A DNA stretch of 10,837 nucleotides, taken from the NCBI GenBank assembly GCA_021812955.1, contig JAKAMJ010000016.1, positions 1 to 10,837 of the forward strand, in the 5' to 3' direction. Position 1 is the stretch's first letter, and every line of letters starts with the position of its first letter. A model generated the notes under the pieces. The model was given only the letters and a program-made list of their open reading frames with translations. It was not told the DNA's origin and did no database searches. Position numbers and translations under genes: made by a program. Shown piece after piece: positions 1 through 5,636 of the stretch. The stretch comes from a bacterium (GTDB taxonomy: Bacteria > Patescibacteriota > Minisyncoccia > Phycocordibacterales > Phycocordibacteraceae).

Positions 1-76
1 CATGACCATGGAGTTCGACCACTACGACGTCGTGCCTCAGAACGTAGCGAACGAAATCATCGCTTCGCGTAAATAG
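1..76 (+). CDS. fusA: Elongation factor G, C-terminal end (partial)
   Basis: Codons starting at base 2 read 24 residues, beginning MTMEFDHYDVVPQNV and ending IIASRK before TAG at 74-76. This matches the conserved end of EF-G (a 'YTMEF..Y..VP.NV...II' pattern), the GTPase that drives ribosome translocation. The rest of the gene lies to the left of the window. Position directly before tuf and rpsJ is the classic str-to-S10 gene order, which supports the call. A hairpin terminator follows 17 bases after the stop, so fusA and tuf look like separate transcription units. Identification rests on a short tail plus context. Confidence 0.85.
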   Translation, partial: MTMEFDHYDVVPQNVANEIIASRK

Positions 77-93
77 TTTCGAATCAGAAAACG

Positions 94-132
94 AACCCAA
101 CGCGGCCGGCGGAGCCGGCCGCGTTGGGGTTT
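94..132 (+). terminator. Intrinsic terminator after fusA
   Basis: A perfect 15-bp stem (96-110 with 114-128) has loop GGA and is almost pure GC. It is flanked by a few A bases on the left and GTTTGGGTT on the right. The T-tract is short and interrupted, so strength is uncertain. It sits between fusA and the tuf promoter. Confidence 0.7.
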
Positions 133-149
133 GGGTTGTGCCCCGGCAT

Positions 150-178
150 TTGCATTCCACGCGGCGTTCCCGTATAGT
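150..178 (+). promoter_or_regulatory. Sigma70-like promoter for tuf-rpsJ
   Basis: The -35 is TTGCAT at 150-155 and the -10 is TATAGT at 173-178, with an exact 17-bp spacer. Transcription would start near 185, giving a 5' leader of about 110 bases before tuf. The same -35 hexamer and spacing recur before rplC (1973-2001), which strengthens both calls. Confidence 0.75.
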
Positions 179-184
179 TACTCA

Positions 185-296
185 TAACGCATCTTGGCGT
201 CGCTCTTTGGCTTGTCGGCTTTTTCTGCACGCGGGCCGGGGGTGTTTTCCGACCTAGTCGGATTAATCGTGATTTAATCGTTAATTATCCGAACAT
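185..296 (+). other. 5' untranslated leader of tuf
   Basis: This is about 110 bases with no ORF of note. It holds a 6-bp hairpin (248-253 with 257-262, loop CTA), then an AT-rich stretch in which TTAATCG occurs at 263-269 and 274-280, followed by TTAATTA at 281-287. No SD-like sequence lies in the last 20 bases before the tuf ATG. The AT-rich unstructured stretch may help ribosome loading. I recognise no known riboswitch. Confidence 0.4.
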
Positions 297-1499
297 ATGG
301 CAGCAGAATTTGATCGCAGCAAGCCGCACATGAACGTGGGCACCATCGGCCACGTCGACCACGGCAAGACGACGCTCACGGCGGGCATCCTCCATGTCCT
401 CTCTATGCTGAAGGACCAGGGATATGACGCTCGCGTCGAGAACGTAGACAACATCGACTCAGCGCCGGAGGAAAAGGCGCGCGGTATCACCATCGCGCTT
501 CACCACTCCGAATATTCGACCCCAAACCGCCACTACGCGCACGTAGACGCTCCGGGGCACGCCGACTACATCAAGAACATGATCACTGGAGCCGCCCAGA
601 TGGACGGCGCGGTGCTCGTGATCGCGGCGACCGACGGCGTGATGCCGCAGACGCGCGAGCACATCCTCCTCGCGAAGCAGGTCGGCCTCAAGAAGCTCAT
701 CGTCTTCCTGAACAAGGTGGACATGGTAGATGAGCCGGACCTCATCGACCTCGTCGAAGAGGAGGTTCGCGAGCTTCTCGCCAAGCAGGGCTACGACGGC
801 ACGAACACGCCGATCATCCGCGGTTCCGGCCTCAAGGCGCTCGAAGCCAAGGACACTTCTGACGAATGGGCGCAGAAGGTGAAGACGCTTGTCGATACCA
901 TGGACACGTACTTCGAAATGCCGGAGCGCGACACGACCAAGCCGTTCCTCATGCCGATCGAGGACATATTCTCGATCGAAGGTCGCGGCACGGTGGTTAC
1001 GGGCCGCATCGAGCGCGGCGTCATCAAGGTGGGCGAGGAAGTCGAGATCGTCGGCCTCAAGCCGACGGTGAAGACGACCGTCACCGGTATCGAGATGTTC
1101 AACAAGCAGCTCCAGGAGGGCCAGGCCGGCGACAACGCAGGCATCCTGCTCCGCGGTACGAAGAAGGAAGACGTGCATCGCGGCCAGGTTCTCGCGAAGG
1201 TCGGTTCCGTGACGCCGCACACCGAGTTCGAAGCAGAGGTCTATGTCCTCTCCAAGGATGAGGGCGGTCGCCATACTCCGTTCTTCTCGGGTTACAAGCC
1301 GCAGTTCTACGTCCGCACCACGGACGTGACGGGCGAAGTGACTCTTCCGGAAGGCAAGGAGATGGTCATGCCGGGCGACACGGTCACCTTCAAGGTGAAG
1401 CTTACGGCACCTATCGCCCTCGAGGACAACACTCGCTTCTCGGTGCGCGAAGGCGGCAAGACCGTCGGCGCCGGCGTCGTGACAAAGATCACCGCCTAA
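297..1499 (+). CDS. tuf: Translation elongation factor Tu
   Basis: EF-Tu is the GTPase that carries aminoacyl-tRNA to the ribosomal A site. The protein has 400 residues (E. coli 394). The G domain has the P-loop GHVDHGKT at 18-25, RGITI at 62-66 (switch I threonine), DAPGH at 84-88 with the catalytic His, NKVD at 139-142, and the G5 element SGL at 177-179. Beta-barrel domain 2 starts around residue 210 and domain 3 around 307. Oddities are DAPGH where most bacterial EF-Tu has DCPGH, SGL for SAL, and ALHH right after GITI where E. coli has NTSH. The start follows the family N-terminus (M-A-x-E-F-x-R-x-K-P-H). The ATG sits in CATATG with no SD. rpsJ follows 21 bases later without a terminator, so the two are probably co-transcribed. 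Confidence 0.97.
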   Translation: MAAEFDRSKPHMNVGTIGHVDHGKTTLTAGILHVLSMLKDQGYDARVENVDNIDSAPEEKARGITIALHHSEYSTPNRHYAHVDAPGHADYIKNMITGAAQMDGAVLVIAATDGVMPQTREHILLAKQVGLKKLIVFLNKVDMVDEPDLIDLVEEEVRELLAKQGYDGTNTPIIRGSGLKALEAKDTSDEWAQKVKTLVDTMDTYFEMPERDTTKPFLMPIEDIFSIEGRGTVVTGRIERGVIKVGEEVEIVGLKPTVKTTVTGIEMFNKQLQEGQAGDNAGILLRGTKKEDVHRGQVLAKVGSVTPHTEFEAEVYVLSKDEGGRHTPFFSGYKPQFYVRTTDVTGEVTLPEGKEMVMPGDTVTFKVKLTAPIALEDNTRFSVREGGKTVGAGVVTKITA

Positions 1500-1520
1500 C
1501 GGGGCCGGATCGATACTCAT

Positions 1521-1892
1521 ATGGAAACGGAAACAAAACCCAAGGCTAAGCGCGTCTCGAAGAAGGCGGCAGCGGCCGCCCCGGTGGAGCACAAGCTCCG
1601 GATCCGCGTCCGTGCCTATGAGCACAAGATTCTCGATCTCTCGGTGAAGCAGATCATGGACACAGCAGCCCGCTTCGATGCGGTCGTAGTCGGCCCAGTG
1701 CCGCTCCCTACCGAGATCAAGCGTTGGACAGTGAACCGCTCGACCTTCGTCCACAAGGACGCGCGCGAGCAGTTCGAAATGCGCATCCACAAGCGCCTCA
1801 TCGACATAGAGAACCCGTCGCCGAAGGTGATCGAGGCCCTCACGAACCTCAACCTCCCGACCGGCGTCACGATCGACGTCAAGATGATCTAA
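1521..1892 (+). CDS. rpsJ: 30S ribosomal protein S10 (uS10)
   Basis: S10 is a small-subunit protein of the 30S head that also acts in antitermination as NusE in model bacteria. The core runs from KLRIRVRAY near residue 25 to the C-terminus and includes the conserved GP.PLPT stretch and the RSTFVHKDAREQFE segment. At 123 residues it is longer than the usual 100-105, because of a Lys/Ala-rich N-terminal tail of about 22 residues that is likely disordered and RNA-contacting. The start ATG is again inside CATATG without an SD, 21 bases after tuf. Unlike the standard S10 operon, rpsJ is cut off from rplC by hairpins and a new promoter, so here it belongs to the tuf unit. Confidence 0.96.
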   Translation: METETKPKAKRVSKKAAAAAPVEHKLRIRVRAYEHKILDLSVKQIMDTAARFDAVVVGPVPLPTEIKRWTVNRSTFVHKDAREQFEMRIHKRLIDIENPSPKVIEALTNLNLPTGVTIDVKMI

Positions 1893-1893
1893 T

Positions 1894-1916
1894 TTGGACA
1901 AGTCAGACTTGTCCAA
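1894..1916 (+). terminator. Perfect hairpin directly after rpsJ
   Basis: A 10-bp perfect stem, TTGGACAAGT (1894-1903) with its complement (1907-1916), has loop CAG and begins one base after the stop codon. No T-tract follows; a second, GC-rich hairpin starts at its last base. It may protect the mRNA 3' end or be an older terminator remnant. Confidence 0.45.
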
Positions 1917-1951
1917 GCACAACCGCCGCCCGTGAGGGCGGCGGTTGTGCT
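1916..1951 (+). terminator. Strong hairpin terminator of the tuf-rpsJ unit
   Basis: A 16-bp perfect stem (1916-1931 with 1936-1951) has loop GTGA. A T-rich run (ATTTTTT, ending at 1985) appears only about 30 bases later, because two extra copies of the descending arm lie in between. If the third copy pairs with the ascending arm instead, the hairpin ends much closer to the T run. Confidence 0.65.
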
Positions 1952-1973
1952 GCGGTTGTGCTGCGGTTGTGCT
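1941..1973 (+). repeat. Three perfect 11-bp tandem repeats
   Basis: GCGGTTGTGCT occurs at 1941-1951, 1952-1962 and 1963-1973 with no mismatch. The first copy is part of the descending arm of the terminator stem, so all three can pair with the same ascending arm (1916-1926). The last base of the array is the first base of the -35 hexamer TTGCAT of the next promoter. An 11-bp period is close to one helical turn. Confidence 0.9.
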
Positions 1974-2001
1974 TGCATATTTTTTAGGCCTCGTGTAGAG
2001 T
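1973..2001 (+). promoter_or_regulatory. Sigma70-like promoter for the rplC operon
   Basis: The -35 is TTGCAT at 1973-1978 and the -10 is TAGAGT at 1996-2001, spacer 17 bp. The -35 and spacing are identical to the tuf promoter. The predicted start near 2008 leaves an 80-base leader before rplC. Confidence 0.65.
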
Positions 2002-2026
2002 GCCATTAAAGCTACGTACCTCTTAG

Positions 2027-2080
2027 GAGGGACCTATGGCAGAACGCGCGATGCGTCTGTCATCGCGCGTTCTGCTTTAA
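2027..2080 (+). CDS. 14-codon leader ORF with strong SD upstream of rplC
   Basis: GGAGGG at 2027-2032 (within AGGAGGG) is followed by ATG at 2036 and an open frame MAERAMRLSSRVLL ending at TAA 2078-2080; the feature includes the SD. The spacing is close to ideal, and this is one of only two AGGAGG sites in front of a start in the window. The rplC ATG lies 7 bases beyond the stop and has no SD of its own, so ribosomes could reach rplC by reinitiation. Nearly the whole ORF is folded into a hairpin (see next entry), so the peptide sequence is largely dictated by the palindrome and probably matters less than the act of translation. It is not a known gene; whether it is translated is an inference. 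Confidence 0.5.
   Translation, partial: EGPMAERAMRLSSRVLL
2039..2075 (+). promoter_or_regulatory. Perfect 15-bp hairpin in the rplC leader (putative attenuator or operator)
   Basis: GCAGAACGCGCGATG (2039-2053) pairs fully with 2061-2075 around the 7-base loop CGTCTGT. Only TTT follows, so it is a poor intrinsic terminator. It covers codons 2 to 13 of the leader ORF and ends 12 bases before rplC. Candidate roles are a translation-sensitive switch for the L3-L4-L23-L2 operon, a binding site for one of the encoded r-proteins (L4 controls the S10 operon in E. coli), or a DNA operator. The sequence alone does not decide. Confidence 0.6.
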
Positions 2081-2087
2081 AGACACA

Positions 2088-2702
2088 ATGAAATTCATCC
2101 TAGCAACCAAAGAGAACATGACCCGCATCTTCGCGGAGGACGGTCGCGCCTATGCGGGCACGATACTCTCGGTTGCGCCGATGACGATCACTCAGGTCAA
2201 GAGCGAGAGCACGAAAGACGGATACACGGCCATTCAGGTGGGCATGGGCGAGCGCAAGGCGAAAAACGTCTCCAAGCCCGTGCTCGGCCATACGGGCGGC
2301 AAGGGATACGAGGTCATCCGCGAGTTCCGCGGCGCTGAGGGGCTAGAGAAGGGCGCGACGCTTGATGCGTCGGCGCTCTCGGCTGGCGACATCGTCCAAG
2401 TATCCGGCATCACCAAGGGCAAGGGCTTCGCGGGCGTCGTTAAGCGCCATGGGTTCCACGGCGGTCCGCGCAGCCACGGCCAGAAGCATTCCGAGCGCGA
2501 GCCGGGCTCGATCGGCGGTTCCGGCGGTCGCGCCGGCGGTCGCGTCGCGAAAGGCCTCAAGATGGCCGGCCGCATGGGTTCCGATCGCGTTACGGTCAAG
2601 AACTTGAAGGTCCTCGCTGTCGATGCGAAGGAAGGGAAGATAATCATCTCGGGCGCCGTCCCCGGCCGCCGCGGCACGGTGCTCGAAGTGGTGTCTGCAT
2701 AA
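2088..2702 (+). CDS. rplC: 50S ribosomal protein L3 (uL3)
   Basis: L3 is an early-assembly large-subunit protein whose loop reaches toward the peptidyl transferase centre. The protein has 204 residues (E. coli 209). It has the family landmarks ISxxKGKGFAGVVKRHGFHGG at about 107-126, SHGQKHSEREPGSIG at 129-143, and a KMAGRMGSDRVTVKNL stretch at 158-173. The loop between them is unusually glycine-rich (GGSGGRAGG, about 143-151), where E. coli has the segment holding the methylated Gln. The start is supported by the short family N-terminus and the ATG 7 bases after the leader ORF stop. There is no SD. It is the first gene of the rplC-rplD-rplW-rplB unit; rplD starts 10 bases after its stop. Confidence 0.97.
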   Translation: MKFILATKENMTRIFAEDGRAYAGTILSVAPMTITQVKSESTKDGYTAIQVGMGERKAKNVSKPVLGHTGGKGYEVIREFRGAEGLEKGATLDASALSAGDIVQVSGITKGKGFAGVVKRHGFHGGPRSHGQKHSEREPGSIGGSGGRAGGRVAKGLKMAGRMGSDRVTVKNLKVLAVDAKEGKIIISGAVPGRRGTVLEVVSA

Positions 2703-2712
2703 TTTTCATACC

Positions 2713-3423
2713 ATGACTACCGAAAAGAAAACGACGAAGAAGGCAGAAGCACCGGCGGAGATGCCCGTTTACTCCATGGACGGCGCGAAGGTCGGAGCGA
2801 TCGCGCTCCCGGAGGCGCTGTTCCATGCGCCATGGCGCGCAGACCTAGTGCACCAGGTGACGACCGCGATGCAGGCCAACTTGCGCCAGAACCGCGCCAA
2901 CACCAAAGACCGCTCCGAGGTCTCGGGCGGCGGCAAGAAGCCGTGGAAGCAGAAGGGCACCGGCCAGGCGCGTCACGGATCAAAGCGTTCCCCGATCTGG
3001 CGCCACGGCGGCATCACCTTCGGTCCGCGCAGCGAGCGCGATTATAGCGAGAAGGTAAACAAGAAGATGCGCATGGGTGCGCTCGTATCGGTGCTCTCGC
3101 GTAAAGCGAAAGACGGCGAGCTGATCCTCGTAGACAAGCTGTCATTTGCCGAGCCGAAGACCGCTACTGCAAAGGCGGCGCTCTCGAAGGTCGCAGCCGC
3201 AGCGTCCGCGACGTCGCTCCTTTCGAAGCGGAAGAACGCGGCGCTCCTCGCGCTTGCGTCGTATGACACGAATACGATAAAGAGCTTCGGCAACGTCGGC
3301 AACGTGGCCACCGAGGAGGTGCGCAACCTGAACCCGCTCGACGTGATGACGGCGAAATACCTCATCATCGAGCAGCCGGAGGAGGCGTTCGCTTCGCTCA
3401 TTGCCCGCACCAAGACTAAATAA
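2713..3423 (+). CDS. rplD: 50S ribosomal protein L4 (uL4)
   Basis: L4 lines the nascent-peptide exit tunnel and, in E. coli, represses its own operon. The protein has 236 residues, longer than the usual 200-210, with a Lys/Thr/Glu-rich N-terminal extension of about 17 residues. The hallmark tunnel loop is intact: GGGKKPWKQKGTGQARHGS at 72-90, then SPIWRHGGITFGP at 93-105. The C-terminal part has the LNPLDVMTAKYLII pattern typical of the family end. The start ATG has no SD, and spacing to rplW is 6 bases, so the gene is clearly in the operon. It is a candidate feedback regulator acting on the leader at 2008-2087, but this is not shown. Confidence 0.97.
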   Translation: MTTEKKTTKKAEAPAEMPVYSMDGAKVGAIALPEALFHAPWRADLVHQVTTAMQANLRQNRANTKDRSEVSGGGKKPWKQKGTGQARHGSKRSPIWRHGGITFGPRSERDYSEKVNKKMRMGALVSVLSRKAKDGELILVDKLSFAEPKTATAKAALSKVAAAASATSLLSKRKNAALLALASYDTNTIKSFGNVGNVATEEVRNLNPLDVMTAKYLIIEQPEEAFASLIARTKTK

Positions 3424-3429
3424 CAGACC

Positions 3430-3786
3430 ATGGCACTCTTTGGCGACAATAAAAAAGAAAAGGATACTACGAAGCGCAGCGCGCACGCGAAGGTCTCGCT
3501 CCATGGGAAAGCGCATGACATAATCCGCGCCCCGTGGTTCTCAGAGCAGGCGCTGCTCGCGACCGAGCGCGGCGTATACGTCTTCGAAGTGTCTCCTCGT
3601 GCGACGAAGCCGGAAATAGCCGGGGCGATAAAGGAGATTTATGGCGTCGCTCCGAAGGCGGTCCGCATCGTGAACCTCCCAGCAAAGCGCAAGGCGTTGC
3701 GCGCGCGCCGCGGGTTCGGCTCGCGCTCGGCTCGAAGCAAGGCGTATGTCTGCCTGAACGCGGGCGACACCATCCAGTTCGCATAA
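3430..3786 (+). CDS. rplW: 50S ribosomal protein L23 (uL23)
   Basis: L23 sits at the tunnel exit and is the docking site for trigger factor and SRP. The protein has 118 residues against the usual 95-100; the excess is a charged N-terminal tail of about 30 residues. The core starts at IIRAPWFSEQAL (31-42), where the family normally shows a T-E-K motif. It then has YVFEVSPRATKPEI, the basic loop RKALRARRGFGSRSARSKAYV, and AGDTIQF at the C-terminus. There is no SD. It sits between rplD (6 bases before) and rplB (10 bases after). Confidence 0.95.
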   Translation: MALFGDNKKEKDTTKRSAHAKVSLHGKAHDIIRAPWFSEQALLATERGVYVFEVSPRATKPEIAGAIKEIYGVAPKAVRIVNLPAKRKALRARRGFGSRSARSKAYVCLNAGDTIQFA

Positions 3787-3796
3787 GCATTCCCGT

Positions 3797-4645
3797 ATGA
3801 AAACCTACAAACCGACAACCAAGAGCCGACGTTCGATGACTAGCCTCCCGTACAGGGAGCTGCTCTCGGGCGATGCGCCGTACAAGCCGCTTCTCGCCAA
3901 GAAGAGCAGCCGAGGCGGCCGGAATGCGGACGGGCGCATAACGACCCGGCATCAGGGCGGCGGGCACAAGCGCCGCCTCCGAGTGGTCGATTTCTCGTAC
4001 GACAAGAAAAACATCCCGGCGGTCATCGAGACGGTCGAGTACGACCCGTTCCGCAGCGCGTTCGTCGGTCTCGCGCTCTACCAGGACGGTGAACGTCGCT
4101 ATGTCATCGTGCCGAAAGACACGAAGGCAGGGGCGGAATTCGTCGTAGCCGAAGACGCGCCTCTCTCTCCTGGTAACCGCCTCCCGCTCGGTTCCATACC
4201 GGTCGGCACCTCGATTTACAACATCGAGCTCGCTCCGGGCACGGGTGCAAGCCTCGTGCGCTCGGCAGGCACCTTTGCCGAAGTCGTCGCGCACGATGCA
4301 GGCTACGCGCAGATCAAGCTCCCCTCGACCGAGGTGCGCAAGGTATCCGACCTTGCGTGGGCGAGCGTCGGCGCGGTGGGCAACGAGGAGCACAATCTCG
4401 TAGTCATCGGCAAGGCGGGCCGCAGCCGCTGGCTCGGCATCCGCCCGACGGTGCGCGGCACGGCCATGAACCCTGTCGACCATATGCACGGAGGCGGCGA
4501 AGGACGCCAGGGCCGCGGTACGCGCCGCGCGAAGAGCATGTGGGGCAAGCCGACCGGCAAGGGGCAGAAGACTCGCACCCCGAAGAAATACAGCAACGTG
4601 TTCATCGTCTCTCGTCGCAAAGTCGGCAAGAAGCGTAGGGGTTAA
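3797..4645 (+). CDS. rplB: 50S ribosomal protein L2 (uL2)
   Basis: L2 is a large-subunit protein needed for subunit joining and peptidyl transfer. The protein has 282 residues (E. coli 273). It has the N-terminal GRNxxGRITTRHQGGGHKRRLR type stretch (41-62), the OB and SH3-like core, and the MNPVDHMHGGGEGR loop at 224-237. His231 matches the functionally important E. coli His229. The residue before it is Met230, where nearly all L2 proteins have Pro (VDHPHGGGEG). The C-terminus is strongly basic (RRKVGKKRRG). There is no SD. In the normal S10 operon rpsS follows directly; here a terminator follows 12 bases after the stop, so rplB is the last gene of the unit. Confidence 0.97.
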   Translation: MKTYKPTTKSRRSMTSLPYRELLSGDAPYKPLLAKKSSRGGRNADGRITTRHQGGGHKRRLRVVDFSYDKKNIPAVIETVEYDPFRSAFVGLALYQDGERRYVIVPKDTKAGAEFVVAEDAPLSPGNRLPLGSIPVGTSIYNIELAPGTGASLVRSAGTFAEVVAHDAGYAQIKLPSTEVRKVSDLAWASVGAVGNEEHNLVVIGKAGRSRWLGIRPTVRGTAMNPVDHMHGGGEGRQGRGTRRAKSMWGKPTGKGQKTRTPKKYSNVFIVSRRKVGKKRRG

Positions 4646-4657
4646 TTCCGAATACGA

Positions 4658-4690
4658 AAAGCGCCGCCGCCCGAAGGGCGGCGGCGCTTT
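4658..4690 (+). terminator. Terminator ending the rplC-rplB operon
   Basis: A perfect 15-bp stem (4658-4672 with 4676-4690) has loop GAA, with AAA on the left arm and TTT ending the right arm. It is nearly symmetric, so it could act in both directions. It marks an early end of the S10 cluster. Confidence 0.85.
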
Positions 4691-4697
4691 CTGCGCG

Positions 4698-4726
4698 TTG
4701 CTCCGCACGGCTATTCCTGGTTTAAT
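4698..4726 (+). promoter_or_regulatory. Sigma70-like promoter for the FN3 protein gene
   Basis: The -35 is TTGCTC at 4698-4703 and the -10 is TTTAAT at 4721-4726 (one mismatch to TATAAT), spacer 17 bp. The predicted start is near 4733, giving a leader of about 40 bases that carries a strong SD. Confidence 0.6.
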
Positions 4727-4773
4727 GTTTAGGGAGCAGGCTCTTTCATTCAACTACAAACAGGAGGTGCGTG

Positions 4774-5568
4774 ATGAGTAGAAAATCGTTCTTTGGGATC
4801 ATGGCAGTGTTGGCGCTGGTATTGTGTTGTTGGGAAGGAACAGGCGCTGCGGCCAGGCTGCACGTCGAGTGGTGCCCATGCGCCGGAGCAGACGGATACA
4901 AGGTCTACTACGGCACGACCTCGGGTGTCTACGACAACTCGTGGGATAACGGCACGTCCACGATGTACGACAGTAACCCGCTGCCGGAGGGCGTGTACTT
5001 CGTCGCAGTGAGCGCCGTTTATGGCACGTCCGAGGCGTTCTCGTCTGAGAAGGTCGTCGTCGCCGTAGAGAACGGTGACAGCGCTGCGGGGTGGTCCGTG
5101 CTCAAAGGCGCGTTGCCGGTGCCTGGATATGACGCCCTGCTTTCCGGGAATGCGCTTTACTTCAACCCGGTGGTGACCGTTGCGGTCGCTGCGAGCAAGG
5201 TGTCGCTCGCGAACGTTCCGTCGTCGGCAGTCAACCTGTATTATGACTTCAACGCGACTGGGTCAGGGGGATACGTCGCAGTGTCCATGACGACGAAATC
5301 GAAGGGCTTGGTTACGTTGTACTACAAGCTCCAAGATTCAAATTCGCTCGGGACGACGACGGCGATCCTCGGCATCGGCTCGACCATGAACGATGGGCAG
5401 TGGCATACTATCCATCGCAATCTGGACGATGACCTCGTAGCCGCCGGAATCGCCCCCGCAGGAGACATCGTGTCCTTCGGCACGATGTATGTATACTCAT
5501 ACAGCAAGAGCCTTGAGCTCACGTCCGTCGGATTCGCAGACAATCCGGACGTGACGACATGCCCTTAG
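4774..5568 (+). CDS. Secreted protein with fibronectin type III-like domain
   Basis: This 264-residue exported protein has no known enzymatic role that I can see. Residues 1-27 form a signal peptide (basic MSRK, hydrophobic GIMAVLALVL, then small residues). Residues about 28-100 fit a fibronectin type III fold: LHVEWCPCAGADGYKVYYG near the start and EGVYFVAVSAV near the end. Residues 105-260 are a second beta-rich domain with the motif DGQWHTI at 207-213, which I cannot assign; a carbohydrate-binding or concanavalin-like sandwich is possible. SD AGGAGG at 4762-4767 stands 6 bases before ATG 4774, so that start is preferred over GTG 4771. Two Cys in WCPC and a final TTCP tail could form disulfides. 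There is no cell-wall anchor domain, so it is probably released or bound non-covalently. It has its own promoter and terminator. Confidence 0.8.
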   Translation: MSRKSFFGIMAVLALVLCCWEGTGAAARLHVEWCPCAGADGYKVYYGTTSGVYDNSWDNGTSTMYDSNPLPEGVYFVAVSAVYGTSEAFSSEKVVVAVENGDSAAGWSVLKGALPVPGYDALLSGNALYFNPVVTVAVAASKVSLANVPSSAVNLYYDFNATGSGGYVAVSMTTKSKGLVTLYYKLQDSNSLGTTTAILGIGSTMNDGQWHTIHRNLDDDLVAAGIAPAGDIVSFGTMYVYSYSKSLELTSVGFADNPDVTTCP

Positions 5569-5614
5569 CGGTTGCGCTAAGGGGGCGCTAAGGCGGCACG
5601 GCACGTGCCGCCTT
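5562..5614 (+). terminator. Double-hairpin terminator after the FN3 protein gene
   Basis: The first hairpin overlaps the stop codon: CCCTTAGCG (5562-5570) pairs with 5575-5583, loop GTTG. The second is a classic intrinsic terminator: an 11-bp stem 5590-5600 with 5604-5614, loop GCA, followed by TTCTTTTCT. GCGCTAAGG occurs at 5574-5582 and again at 5585-5593, an 11-bp duplication of the first hairpin's right arm. Confidence 0.85.
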
Positions 5615-5630
5615 TTCTTTTCTCGTGGGG

Positions 5631-5636
5631 TATACT
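5631..5636 (+). promoter_or_regulatory. Possible -10 element for the beta-helix protein gene
   Basis: TATACT at 5631-5636 lies just after the terminator and 37 bases before the ATG at 5674. No good -35 hexamer is present at 16-18 bp, so this is tentative. Confidence 0.4.

Noticed and set aside
1941..1973. CRISPR-like short repeat array
   Set aside because: The 11-bp units are directly contiguous with no spacers; it is a simple tandem repeat.
459..2006. 515-codon open frame on the minus strand
   Set aside because: It lies antisense to tuf and rpsJ, runs through the terminator, and its protein is an Arg/Leu/Asp-rich low-information sequence typical of the complement of GC-rich genes.
3467..4753. 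428-codon open frame on the minus strand
   Set aside because: It is antisense to rplW and rplB, both certain genes; the composition is shadow-like (Arg/Ala-rich) and it crosses the rplB terminator.
4771..4773. GTG start of the FN3 protein gene
   Set aside because: It stands only 3 bases after AGGAGG; ATG 4774 has the better 6-base spacing.
4819..4833. Lipobox-like LVLC in the FN3 protein signal peptide
   Set aside because: The residue before Cys is Leu rather than Gly, Ala or Ser, and a normal AxA-type site follows; a lipoprotein is unlikely.
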